Assembly: GCA_007118095.1 (NCBI GenBank)
Contig: SKSF01000126.1
Location: 1-33,664, forward strand
Reading direction: 5' to 3'
DNA: 33,664 bases
From: Dehalococcoidia bacterium
GTDB lineage: Bacteria; Chloroflexota; Dehalococcoidia; Tepidiformales; Tepidiformaceae
Each line of letters begins with the position of its first letter. Positions within the stretch are counted from its first letter, which is position 1. The notes beneath the pieces were generated by a model, which did not search any database, was not told where the DNA came from, and saw only the letters and a list, made by a program, of their open reading frames with translations. Shown here in pieces: positions 7,613-15,819 of the stretch. Position numbers and translations under genes: made by a program.

Positions 7613-9892
7613 ATGGTTAGCATCACAAAAGCCGTCGTATGGTTCGATGAGGTTGATCGTGACGACCTCGGCCTGGTTGGCGGCAAAGGCGCAAACCTTG
7701 GCGAACTTACGAAAGCGGGCATTCCCGTCCCGCCCGGGTTCATCGTCACAGCAGACACGTACTTCCATTTCATCCAGCAGAGCGGTCTCGAACCGCTGCT
7801 TCGGAAAGACCTGTTCAAGCTCGATGTCCACGACTCTCAACAGCTCGACGAGCGGGCCAGGAGGATCCGCCAGCGCATCCTCGACGCGCCCATGCCGGAG
7901 CCGATCGCGCGGCAGATCCGCGAGGCCTATGCGGAGATGGGCGAAGGTCCCGTTGCCGTGCGGAGCTCCGCCACGGCCGAAGACTTGCCCGAGGCGAGCT
8001 TTGCTGGCCAGCAGAGCACGTATCTCAACGTCGTTGGCGCGGATAACGTTGTCAACGCAGTCCAGGCGTGCTGGGCCTCGCTCTTCGAAGGCCGCGCCAT
8101 CTTCTACCGCGAGGAAGCCGGCTACGACCACGTGAAAGTCGGCTTGGCCGTACCCGTGCAGCGCATGGTCCAGTCAGAAAAGTCCGGCGTAATGTTCACC
8201 GTTGAGCCGGTGACCTCCGACCCACATAAGGTCACCATCGAAGCAGTCTACGGGCTCGGTGAAGCCATCGTTTCCGGCGAAGTCTCCCCGGATCTCTATC
8301 TCGTCGAAAAAGAAACCCTCAACGTGCTCTCGTCTGAAACCGTCGCACAGGAGCGCATGCTGGTCCGCTCGAGCGGCTCGAACGGGGCGCATGAAGGCGC
8401 TAACGAATGGGTAGCAGTGCCCGGCGAGAACCGGGACCGGGTGAAGCTAAGCGAAGCGGAAATCAAGGAGCTTGCGCGCATCGGCCGCGATGTCGAGGCT
8501 CATTATGGAAAGCCTCAGGACATTGAATGGGCCTACGAACACGGGCAGTTCATGCTCACGCAGACGCGGCCCGTCACCACCATGCGCGAAGCCCACGAAC
8601 CCGAGGAGGACGAAGAGGAGGAGAACGCACCCTTGCTGCTCACCGGGCAGCCCGCCAGCCCGGGTGTTAACTATGGCAAGGTCCGCGTGGTCCATTCGCC
8701 GTCCGAAATCGGCATCGTCCACACCGGAGATGTTCTTGTTGCCGAGATGACGACGCCCGACTTCGTGCCAGCCATGAAGCGCGCATCGGCCATTATCACC
8801 GAGCGTGGCGGCCGCACGTGCCACGCGGCGATCGTGAGCCGCGAGCTCGGCATCCCCTGTGTTGTCGGCGCCGGTGGAGCGACTACGCAGCTCCCGGTCG
8901 ATTCCCCTGTGACTGTCGATGGCGCGCGCGGGAACATCTACGAAGGCCGTGCCGAGGCTCGTCTCGCCTGGGCGGAGCGCGAACGCAAGCGCTGGGAAAG
9001 TGCTGCCGACATCAAGACGAAGACGCGCCTGTACGTGAATCTTGCCGAGCCCGAGCTCGCCGACCGCGTCGCCGAACGCCGGGTCGATGGGGTCGGTCTC
9101 CTTCGCGCCGAGTTCATTGTTGCGCAAATCGGCGTTCACCCCCAGGCCTTTATCGACGAGGGCCAGCCCGAGGAGTACACCCGGCAGCTCGCTGCCGGCA
9201 TCCGGGAGTTCTGCCGCGCCTTCGCCCCCCGCCCTGTCGTCTACCGTCTTACGGACTTCAAAACGAACGAATATGCAAACCTCCGCGGCGGCGCCCAGTA
9301 CGAACACGACGAAGAAAACCCGATGATCGGCTTCCGGGGCGCCAGCCGCTACGTCCGCGAACCCGAAGTGTTTGCGTTGGAACTCGAATCCATCCGCCAG
9401 GTGCGGTCGGAGTTCACCAACCTCTACGTTATGGTGCCCTTCGTCCGCACGCCCGATGAGCTGCGCGGCGTTAAGGACCTCTTGGAGGACTACGGGCTGG
9501 TTCGCAGCGATGACTTCAAGCTCTGGATGATGGTCGAGGTACCCTCAAACGTCCTCATCCTGGATTCCTTCATCGACGTGGGCATCGATGGCATCTCCAT
9601 TGGGTCGAACGACCTCACCCAGCTTGTGCTCGGTATTGACCGTGACAGCGAACGGCTCGCCGAATCCTTCGACGAACGAAACGAGGCGGTGCTGGAAGCC
9701 ATGAAAATCGCGGTCACTCGCGCCCGCAATCGCGGTCTTACCGTCTCGATTTGTGGCCAGGCGCCCAGCGTCTACCCCGAAGTGACCGAACGGCTTGTCG
9801 AGTGGGGCGCCACAAGCGTCAGCGTCAGCCCCGACATGATCGATCAGACTCGGGAGATCATAGCCGAGGCGGAGCGAAAGCTCGGGCGGTGA
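7613..9892 (+). CDS. ppsA: Phosphoenolpyruvate synthase (pyruvate, water dikinase)
   Basis: PEP synthase converts pyruvate, ATP and water to PEP, AMP and phosphate, allowing gluconeogenesis. The protein has 759 residues, slightly short of the usual ~790. The N-terminal ATP-grasp domain begins with VVWFDEV..DLGLVGGKGANLGEL and contains AVRSSATAEDLPEASFAGQQ. The swivelling phosphohistidine domain has GGRTCHAAIVSREL, with His404 as the phosphorylated residue. The C-terminal TIM barrel ends with SICGQAPS, with catalytic Cys714. An acidic linker of Glu and Asp (near residues 330-340) joins the first two domains. The alternative, a PEP-dependent drug phosphotransferase such as Rph, is less likely because the full PEP-binding barrel with its GQAPS motif is present. 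A long hairpin follows the stop. Confidence 0.93.
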   Translation: MVSITKAVVWFDEVDRDDLGLVGGKGANLGELTKAGIPVPPGFIVTADTYFHFIQQSGLEPLLRKDLFKLDVHDSQQLDERARRIRQRILDAPMPEPIARQIREAYAEMGEGPVAVRSSATAEDLPEASFAGQQSTYLNVVGADNVVNAVQACWASLFEGRAIFYREEAGYDHVKVGLAVPVQRMVQSEKSGVMFTVEPVTSDPHKVTIEAVYGLGEAIVSGEVSPDLYLVEKETLNVLSSETVAQERMLVRSSGSNGAHEGANEWVAVPGENRDRVKLSEAEIKELARIGRDVEAHYGKPQDIEWAYEHGQFMLTQTRPVTTMREAHEPEEDEEEENAPLLLTGQPASPGVNYGKVRVVHSPSEIGIVHTGDVLVAEMTTPDFVPAMKRASAIITERGGRTCHAAIVSRELGIPCVVGAGGATTQLPVDSPVTVDGARGNIYEGRAEARLAWAERERKRWESAADIKTKTRLYVNLAEPELADRVAERRVDGVGLLRAEFIVAQIGVHPQAFIDEGQPEEYTRQLAAGIREFCRAFAPRPVVYRLTDFKTNEYANLRGGAQYEHDEENPMIGFRGASRYVREPEVFALELESIRQVRSEFTNLYVMVPFVRTPDELRGVKDLLEDYGLVRSDDFKLWMMVEVPSNVLILDSFIDVGIDGISIGSNDLTQLVLGIDRDSERLAESFDERNEAVLEAMKIAVTRARNRGLTVSICGQAPSVYPEVTERLVEWGATSVSVSPDMIDQTREIIAEAERKLGR

Positions 9893-9906
9893 ATGCGTCG
9901 AAGCTT

Positions 9907-9942
9907 GGAGCGAGGCTGGGCGAAACGCCCTCGCCTCGCTCC
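9907..9942 (+). terminator. Strong 15-bp hairpin after ppsA
   Basis: GGAGCGAGGC (9907-9916) pairs perfectly with GCCTCGCTCC (9933-9942). An inner GGGCG-AAA-CGCCC (9918-9930) continues the stem. It begins 15 bases after the ppsA stop. No T-run follows, but its strength and position make it the likely end of the transcript. Confidence 0.6.
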
Positions 9943-10002
9943 GCACCTGCCTCCAGCCCGCGGATGTAACGCAGGCCCGCTCTTGCGTTTACGCGGTATC
10001 GG

Positions 10003-10008
10003 TAAGAT
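10003..10008 (+). promoter_or_regulatory. TANNNT box for a leaderless dgt transcript
   Basis: TAAGAT lies exactly six bases before the GTG start at 10015, the same spacing as the ispG box. There is no Shine-Dalgarno sequence. The match to the -10 consensus is 4 of 6, and no good -35 is seen. Confidence 0.4.
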
Positions 10009-10014
10009 GTACCC

Positions 10015-11097
10015 GTGGATTTGAATGTCGTCAGGCGCGAGCTGGAAGACCGCGAGGAGGCGCTGAGCCGATTCGCGGCTCGCACATCGACGAGCCGTGG
10101 CCGGCGCCGGCCGGAGGCCCCTTCACCTATCCGGACTGCCTACCAGCGCGACCGCGACCGCATCCTGCACACGAAAGCCTTCCGGCGTCTCAAACACAAG
10201 ACACAGGTCTTCATCGCGCCGCAGCTCGACCACTTCGTCACCCGGCTCACCCATACGCTCGAAGTAGCGCAGGTAGCGCGTACTGTTGCCCGCGCGCTCA
10301 ACCTCAACGAAGACTTGGCTGAGGCAGCAGCGCTCGGTCACGACATCGGCCACGGCCCATTCGGGCATGCTGGCGAAGCAGCACTGGCTGAATGCCTGCC
10401 TGAAGGCTTCCGCCACAATTACCATTCGGTCCGCGTCCTCGATGTACTGGAAAACAACGGCCAGGGGCTCAACCTGACCTATGAGGTCCTCGACGCCATC
10501 GAACGCTCAAGCAAGGTCCGCGGAGACATCTTCGCCGATGCCTGGGGCGTGCCCGGGACACTGGAGGGCCAGGTCGTGAAGACATCGGACGCCATAGCCT
10601 ATGTCAATCACGACATCCTCGACGCAATTCGTGCCGGCGTGATCACCGAAGGCGACCTTCCCGTTGCCGCCCGCCGAATTCTTGGGTCGACCCACCAGGA
10701 GCGCCTCGACACCCTCATCACCGACCTTGTAGAGGCGAGCTGGGAGGCCCGCGGCGAAACGCCCGGGGACCGCCCTGCGCCCCGGATCCGCTTCAGTGAC
10801 CATGTCGGCGATGCCGCAAATAAGCTTCGCGAGTTCATGTTCCAGCGCGTCTACCTGTATGGTGATACTCGCCGCGAAGCCGAACGTGGCAAGCAGGTCG
10901 TGAAGTTCCTCTTCGCGTACTTTGTGGAGCACCCGTCAGAAGCGTCGGAGAGCTTCGCGCTTCCTGGAGATCCGCCCGAGCGGCGGGCCGCAGATTACGT
11001 AAGCGGTATGACAGACCGGTTCGCACTTCGGGTGGCTGCCCAATTGGGCTGTCCAGAGGCTCAAGGGTGGCTCCCCGGGGAAGGGCAAATGCGATGA
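10015..11097 (+). CDS. dgt: Deoxyguanosinetriphosphate triphosphohydrolase-like HD protein
   Basis: Members of this family hydrolyse dNTPs to deoxynucleoside and triphosphate. The 360-residue protein carries the family N-terminal YQRDRDRILHTKAFRRLKHKTQVF block. The HD metal ligands follow: His80 (RLTHTLEVAQ), then His109-Asp110 in GHDIGHGPFGHAGE. The C-terminal part (FSDHVGDAANKLREFMFQRVYLYGD) matches the bacterial dGTPase-like group often found just before dnaG, as here. The GTG start fits a leaderless message; the next in-frame candidates would cut into the domain. Substrate range within the family varies, so a dGTP preference is not certain. Confidence 0.93.
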   Translation: MDLNVVRRELEDREEALSRFAARTSTSRGRRRPEAPSPIRTAYQRDRDRILHTKAFRRLKHKTQVFIAPQLDHFVTRLTHTLEVAQVARTVARALNLNEDLAEAAALGHDIGHGPFGHAGEAALAECLPEGFRHNYHSVRVLDVLENNGQGLNLTYEVLDAIERSSKVRGDIFADAWGVPGTLEGQVVKTSDAIAYVNHDILDAIRAGVITEGDLPVAARRILGSTHQERLDTLITDLVEASWEARGETPGDRPAPRIRFSDHVGDAANKLREFMFQRVYLYGDTRREAERGKQVVKFLFAYFVEHPSEASESFALPGDPPERRAADYVSGMTDRFALRVAAQLGCPEAQGWLPGEGQMR

Positions 11098-11125
11098 GCT
11101 ATGTAACGTTCGCTAGGCCGCATGT

Positions 11126-11154
11126 TTGATGCTATACCACGACGCTCTGATAAT
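11126..11154 (+). promoter_or_regulatory. Sigma-70-type promoter for the SH3/CARDB gene
   Basis: TTGATG (11126-11131) and GATAAT (11149-11154) are separated by 17 bases, matching 4/6 and 5/6 of the consensus. Transcription would begin near 11161. This excludes the upstream in-frame ATG at 11122 and supports the ATG at 11182. Confidence 0.6.
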
Positions 11155-11181
11155 CGGCACAACCCCGCGCATGGTCTGAGT

Positions 11182-12594
11182 ATGTCCGACCGCCAGCGTC
11201 CCCAGCACGAAGACGAGCCCATCATTGGCGCAAACTTCCCGCCGCCCCCGGGCCGGGCGCCTGTCGGCGACTGGGGTGACGGGGACGACGATTTCACAAT
11301 TGGCGGAGCGACAGAGCCGACTGGACGCGTTTCAACCCCCGTGTATGACGACGAAGTCGAATGGGTCGATGAATACGACGAACCCGGCGCGGACCCGTAT
11401 GACGACCCCTATGCGGATCCCTTCTACGGCGACGAGTATTACGAGCCGGAACCCACCAGGAGCCCGCTCTTCTATATCGTCATTGCGCTGGCTGCCGTCC
11501 TGGGTGGAGTACTGGTTTTCCTCATCTTCCAGCTGTTCGCAGGGGGAGGTGACAGTGCCGACCCCAGGCCTGAGTTCAACCTTAGAATCGACCAGCCTCG
11601 TTCTGACGAGCGGGTCACCGTTGGCGAAGACGTTGAAGTCGTGATTCTCGCGAGCGCCACCGAGCAGATCGCGACCATCGAGCTTTACGTAAACGAGGAA
11701 CTCGCTGACGAGCAGGCGTTCGTCGATGAGCCGGGCGACGGGATCTACACGGCGAACCTTGAATTCCGCCCCGAAGAACCCGAAACCTACTACCTGGTCG
11801 GCCGGGTCATCTCCGAATCGGGCCACGCCGCTGAGACCGAGCCCGTTGAAGTCATCGCCGTGGAAGAGATCGACGGTGAACCGTCGACGATGACCGGTGA
11901 AGTCATCACAAACGTCAACGCACGCCTCGGCCCCGGTGACGACTACGAGGCTGTCCGGACCATCGGAAGCGGAGAGACGGTTACCATCGTCGGTCGGAAC
12001 GAGGAAGGCGATTGGCTGATGCTCGACGACGACACGTGGATTCGCAGCGACGCGGTCGATCTGGACGGCGACATCGAGCGGCTGCCCATTCGTGAACCCG
12101 TCGAACCTACACCCGAACCGGAAGACACACCAACGCCGGAACCCGCAGAGACGCCCACGCCCGACCTTGCGAACAACCCGGACTTCGCGCCCACCAACGC
12201 CTCCTTCGACGAAGGCGGGTCCCTGATGCACGTCACCATCAGCAACATAGGGGCGGCACCATACCAGGGGCCGCTTGTGGTTCGCGTGGACGGCATGCAA
12301 CGTGGCCGCCTGGAGCACGTTTTCGATGTCAATATCGGTGCAAGCGGCTCAACGACAGTTACTTTCCACCTCGACCCGCCGAACGAAGTGGGGGCGAACA
12401 TCCAGGTGATCATCGACCCGGATGGCGCGGTGGAAGAAGCGAGCGACGACAACAACCGCGCGAGCTTCGTCCTCTCCGCCCCGCCACAGCCGCGTCCGCC
12501 GGAACCGACAGCCACCCCCACACCGCAGCCGGCGGATACCCCGACTCCTCAGCCGGCGGAGGAACCCGAGCCCACGGTGCCATCCGACCAGTAG
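11182..12594 (+). CDS. Membrane-anchored SH3/CARDB domain protein
   Basis: I do not recognise a named family for this 470-residue protein. It has an acidic, Tyr/Asp-rich cytoplasmic N-terminus (1-93) and one transmembrane helix (about 96-118, FYIVIALAAVLGGVLVFLIF). A beta-rich region (about 135-230) resembles an Ig-like fold. A bacterial SH3 domain follows (about 237-300, NVNARLGPGDDYEAVRTIGSG...GDWLML). Then come a Pro-Thr-Glu linker, a CARDB domain (about 331-435, ending EEASDDNNRASF), and a Pro-rich tail of TPTPQPADTP repeats. The topology is probably N-in, with the sensor-like domains outside. Such proteins are usually thought to bind cell-wall or surface polymers. The start is set by the promoter; a weak longer start exists at 11122. 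It sits between dgt and dnaG with no visible functional link. Confidence 0.85.
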   Translation: MSDRQRPQHEDEPIIGANFPPPPGRAPVGDWGDGDDDFTIGGATEPTGRVSTPVYDDEVEWVDEYDEPGADPYDDPYADPFYGDEYYEPEPTRSPLFYIVIALAAVLGGVLVFLIFQLFAGGGDSADPRPEFNLRIDQPRSDERVTVGEDVEVVILASATEQIATIELYVNEELADEQAFVDEPGDGIYTANLEFRPEEPETYYLVGRVISESGHAAETEPVEVIAVEEIDGEPSTMTGEVITNVNARLGPGDDYEAVRTIGSGETVTIVGRNEEGDWLMLDDDTWIRSDAVDLDGDIERLPIREPVEPTPEPEDTPTPEPAETPTPDLANNPDFAPTNASFDEGGSLMHVTISNIGAAPYQGPLVVRVDGMQRGRLEHVFDVNIGASGSTTVTFHLDPPNEVGANIQVIIDPDGAVEEASDDNNRASFVLSAPPQPRPPEPTATPTPQPADTPTPQPAEEPEPTVPSDQ

Positions 12595-12664
12595 TCGCCG
12601 TAACGTTTCGGTCGCGTTCAGCTTTTCTCGCCGCGGCATCGCCCGCGCACGCGATACGCATACC

Positions 12665-14524
12665 ATGGAAACCATGAACGTTGTCGACGAGATCAAAAGC
12701 CGCCTCGACGTCGTTGAATACATCGGGCGCTTCGTCCAGCTCCAGCGCGCCGGGCGCAACTTCCGCGGCCTGTGCCCGTTCCACACGGAGCGGACACCGT
12801 CGTTTCACGTCTTCCCGGACCGGGGCACCTGGCGGTGCTTCGGCGCCTGCGGTGAAGGCGGCGACCTCTTTACGTTCGTCCAGAAGCGCAACGGCATCGA
12901 GTTCCGCGATGCGCTCCGCGAACTCGCCGATACCGCCGGCGTCCAGCTCAGCCCCGAGGCCGCGGAGCGCCGGACGCGCCGCGAACACCTTGCTTCTGTT
13001 ATGTCAGCCGCCGTCGACTTTTATCAGCGGCAGATCCGCGAGGGCGAAGGCGAAGCCGCGCGCGAGTACGTTTTCCAGGAGCGAGGCCTCGAGCCTGAAA
13101 CTGTCGAAACGTTCCGGATCGGCTGGGCCCCGGCAGGGTGGCACAATCTACGCGACTACCTGGTCCGCCGGGGGTACAGCGACGAAGACGGTATCGCCGC
13201 GGGACTGCTTATCGAAGGCGAATCCGGTGGTCAGCCCTACGACCGATTCCGCTCACGCATCACCATCCCTATTGCAGACGAGCGTGGCGTCTTCGTCGCA
13301 ATGGGTGGCCGAGCGGTCGACGGGGCCGAGCCCAAGTACCTGAACTCTCCACAGACCGAACTATTCGACAAAAGCCGCATCCTCTACGGCTTGGACCTTG
13401 CCGGTGAACCGGCGCGTGAAGCAGGTGAAGTCGTCATTGTCGAAGGTTACATGGACGTCATCGGCCCATGGCAGGCCGGTTTTCACAACCTTGTTGCCAC
13501 AATGGGCACCGCCCTCACCGAACACCACGCAGCGCTCCTTCGGCGCTTCGCCAGGCGCATCGTGCTTGCTATGGACGCCGACTCGGCCGGCATGGCGGCA
13601 GCCGAACGTGCAGGCGAACGCTTGCTGAACAATCCCGACGCCATGGGCCGCGCAACGCGCCACGCCAACAACGTCAGCCTGGGCGCTGGCATCGAACTAC
13701 GCGTGGCCGACATGCCCGGGGGAAAAGACCCGGACGAGGTCACCCGGAATGAGCCTGCCGCCTGGAAGAACGCCATCGCCTCTGCGCGCCCGTTTCCCGA
13801 GTTCTTGCTCACCCGCCTGATGGGCGATGAGCGTCCCGAGTCGCCGCTCGAGGCGCGTCAGACGGTCGACCGTCTCCGCCCGGTGCTCGAAGCAGTTTCC
13901 GACCCGGTTGAGCGTGCAATGTACGTCCAACGCGTCGCCCGGCACCTCGACGTCCGTGAAGCCGCCATCATGGAACGCCTCAAGCGGCCCTCTCAGCGGC
14001 GGCTGGCGGCCAGGGACTCGGCCGACTCCCCGGAAGAAGCGCCCTCACAGGAGGAATACCTCCTCGCGCTCATCTTGCGGCACCCTTCGCTGCGTCCACG
14101 CGTCCGCAATCTACCGCCGGGCCTCTTCAGTGATGCTCTCAACCGGGAACTGTTTCAGCGCTGGCTCGCCGACGAGCCCCTCACGGCCGATAGCATTGGC
14201 GTCGACCCGCTGCAGGAGCACGCAAACCGCCTCGCGGCGCTTCGGCTCCCGGTGCTCGGTGACGAAGGAGCGCGCAAAGCAGCGGGCCAAAAGATCAACG
14301 CGATCCTCAGGGATCGGCTGTTGCAGCGGCAGGTGACTGTGAGCGATGAGCTCGCTGAGCTCGAGCGCACCATGGGTGCCAACCAGCTCGCCGAGATTTC
14401 GGCAAGAGCGTGGAAAGACGGCATCGCCCTCGCAGACGAAGCCGAAGAAGCCGCGCAACGCGTCATCGAGTCATTGCAGCTCGGCGGCAGCCTGCATCGA
14501 AAGGAATCCCCCGAGTTCGCCTGA
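12665..14524 (+). CDS. dnaG: DNA primase DnaG
   Basis: DnaG makes RNA primers at the replication fork. The 619-residue protein starts METMNVVDEIKSRLDVVEYI. The CHC2 zinc finger uses C37, H40, C58 and C62, with one extra residue between the last two Cys (CFGAC) compared with E. coli. The catalytic core has the TOPRIM residues Glu260 (VIVEGYMDV) and Asp304/Asp306 (AMDADSAG). The helical C-terminal part (about 460-619) would bind the DnaB helicase. The upstream in-frame ATG at 12422 lies inside the previous gene in another frame and is rejected; the second Met (12674) is also possible. It converges on cysS with only 9 bases between the two stops. Confidence 0.96.
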   Translation: METMNVVDEIKSRLDVVEYIGRFVQLQRAGRNFRGLCPFHTERTPSFHVFPDRGTWRCFGACGEGGDLFTFVQKRNGIEFRDALRELADTAGVQLSPEAAERRTRREHLASVMSAAVDFYQRQIREGEGEAAREYVFQERGLEPETVETFRIGWAPAGWHNLRDYLVRRGYSDEDGIAAGLLIEGESGGQPYDRFRSRITIPIADERGVFVAMGGRAVDGAEPKYLNSPQTELFDKSRILYGLDLAGEPAREAGEVVIVEGYMDVIGPWQAGFHNLVATMGTALTEHHAALLRRFARRIVLAMDADSAGMAAAERAGERLLNNPDAMGRATRHANNVSLGAGIELRVADMPGGKDPDEVTRNEPAAWKNAIASARPFPEFLLTRLMGDERPESPLEARQTVDRLRPVLEAVSDPVERAMYVQRVARHLDVREAAIMERLKRPSQRRLAARDSADSPEEAPSQEEYLLALILRHPSLRPRVRNLPPGLFSDALNRELFQRWLADEPLTADSIGVDPLQEHANRLAALRLPVLGDEGARKAAGQKINAILRDRLLQRQVTVSDELAELERTMGANQLAEISARAWKDGIALADEAEEAAQRVIESLQLGGSLHRKESPEFA

Positions 14525-14533
14525 GCGACGCCG

Positions 14534-15763
14534 CTACGGGTCGAAGTCTCCCGTGGCAGGGCCCCGCGCCCCCGCGTGGGCGAACCCGAGCACGGAGAGC
14601 ACCGAGCGCAGTGCTGCCGCCTCACCGGGCTCGGCACTCCCGTCCAGCACACGGGTCGCCGCCGCGTCCAGCCGGTCAATCGCCAGGGGCGTATCAAGGT
14701 CGTCGTCCATGGCCTCACAGAACTTGCGGAGGAGCGGGTGATCGGGCACCACGTCGCCTTCATTCCGCGCCGGGGCGGTTGCGGCCGCCCGTGTAAACCG
14801 GTCATGGCGCCCGGACAGTCCGTCAAGTACGCCCTCGCGGTAGTCGGCATCCGTCCGGTAATGCTCACTCAGCAGGTAGAGGCGCAGGTGGTCCGGTTCC
14901 ACTCGTTCCATGAGATCTCGCGCGAGCACCAGGTTGCCCAGCGACTTGCTCATCTTTACCCCATCAAGCTGCAGCATCCCATTGTGCATCCAGGTCCCGC
15001 AGAAGGGCTCAAGGCCGGTGGCTGATTCGGCCTGTGCAATCTCGTTCTCGTGGTGCGGAAAACACAGGTCGCGCCCACCACCATGGATGTCAATCTGTTC
15101 GCCCAGGTGCGTCATCGACATTGCGGTACACTCGATGCTCCAGCCGGGGCGGCCCGGACCCCATGGGCTCTCCCACGAGGGGTCACCCGGCTCCACGCGC
15201 TGCCAGAGCAAGAAGTCGAGCGGTCCCCGTCGCTTCTCCGCATCCTTCGCCTCCGGGTTGTCGCGCGTCCCAAGTTCCTCGAGGGTTACGCCATTCAACC
15301 GCCCGTAGCGGGGAAAGCTCGCCACGTCGAAGAACACGTCGCCATCAACCGCGTACCCCTGCCCGTTCGCGAGGATGCGCTGCGTCGTTTCGATGATCTG
15401 GTCGATATGCTCCGTCGCCAAAGGGTAGACTGTCGGCCGCAGGGCATTCATCCGGTCCATGTCGGCCCGAAAGATGGCGTCGTTTTCATCGCGGATTTCC
15501 GCGATGGGCCGCCCGCCCTGCTGCTTCGAAACCATGATCATGTCGTCGTCGATGTCAGTCACGTTCTGGACATACCTCACCTGGTATCCGAACCGGGTGA
15601 GGTACCGGCGAAGCGCGTCGAACTGGATGTACGAGAACGCGTGACCCAGGTGGGTCACGTCATAGGGTGTGACACCGCACACGTAGATGCCCACCACACC
15701 GTCTTTCAACGGGCGGAGCGGCCGCTGCTCACGGCCCAGCGTCGAGTACAGGGAAAGTGTCAC
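14534..15763 (-). CDS. cysS: Short cysteinyl-tRNA synthetase / MshC-like cysteine ligase
   Basis: This class I synthetase-fold enzyme activates cysteine with ATP. The start is GTG at 15763 (VTLSLYSTLG aligns with usual CysRS N-termini), giving 409 residues. Zinc ligands C29, C212, H237 and E241 (HHENE) match the E. coli CysRS set with identical spacing. HLGH is at 38-41 and KMSKS at 270-274. The first motif, VCGVTPYDVTHLGHA, resembles mycothiol ligase MshC (GITPYDATHLGHA) more than ordinary CysRS (GPTVYD..HIGHAR). The length also fits MshC: a DALR-like helical region ends the protein and the C-terminal anticodon-binding domain is missing. The HHENE motif favours tRNA charging. I call it CysRS with moderate certainty. 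Translation is probably coupled to the short ORF just upstream. Confidence 0.88.
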   Translation of the reverse strand: MTLSLYSTLGREQRPLRPLKDGVVGIYVCGVTPYDVTHLGHAFSYIQFDALRRYLTRFGYQVRYVQNVTDIDDDMIMVSKQQGGRPIAEIRDENDAIFRADMDRMNALRPTVYPLATEHIDQIIETTQRILANGQGYAVDGDVFFDVASFPRYGRLNGVTLEELGTRDNPEAKDAEKRRGPLDFLLWQRVEPGDPSWESPWGPGRPGWSIECTAMSMTHLGEQIDIHGGGRDLCFPHHENEIAQAESATGLEPFCGTWMHNGMLQLDGVKMSKSLGNLVLARDLMERVEPDHLRLYLLSEHYRTDADYREGVLDGLSGRHDRFTRAAATAPARNEGDVVPDHPLLRKFCEAMDDDLDTPLAIDRLDAAATRVLDGSAEPGEAAALRSVLSVLGFAHAGARGPATGDFDP

Positions 15764-15819
15764 GCGAGCATCCGCCCGTCCCGGTGCGTCCGCATCGAAG
15801 CGTCCCGCGCCTGATTCAT
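15760..15819 (-). CDS. 19-codon coupling ORF between CoA-transferase and cysS
   Basis: The peptide reads MNQARDASMRTHRDGRMLA. Its ATG overlaps the upstream CoA-transferase stop as ATGA, and its own stop overlaps the cysS start as GTGA. A good Shine-Dalgarno GGAG (15827-15830) lies 7 bases before its ATG, while cysS has only a weak one. It may pass ribosomes from the upstream gene to cysS. The peptide has no Cys, so it is not a classic cysteine attenuator leader. Confidence 0.5.
   Translation of the reverse strand: MNQARDASMRTHRDGRMLA

Noticed and set aside
12422-12664. N-terminal extension of dnaG from an ATG at 12422
   Set aside because: It reads the preceding SH3/CARDB gene in another frame and gives Arg/Pro-rich residues not found in primases.
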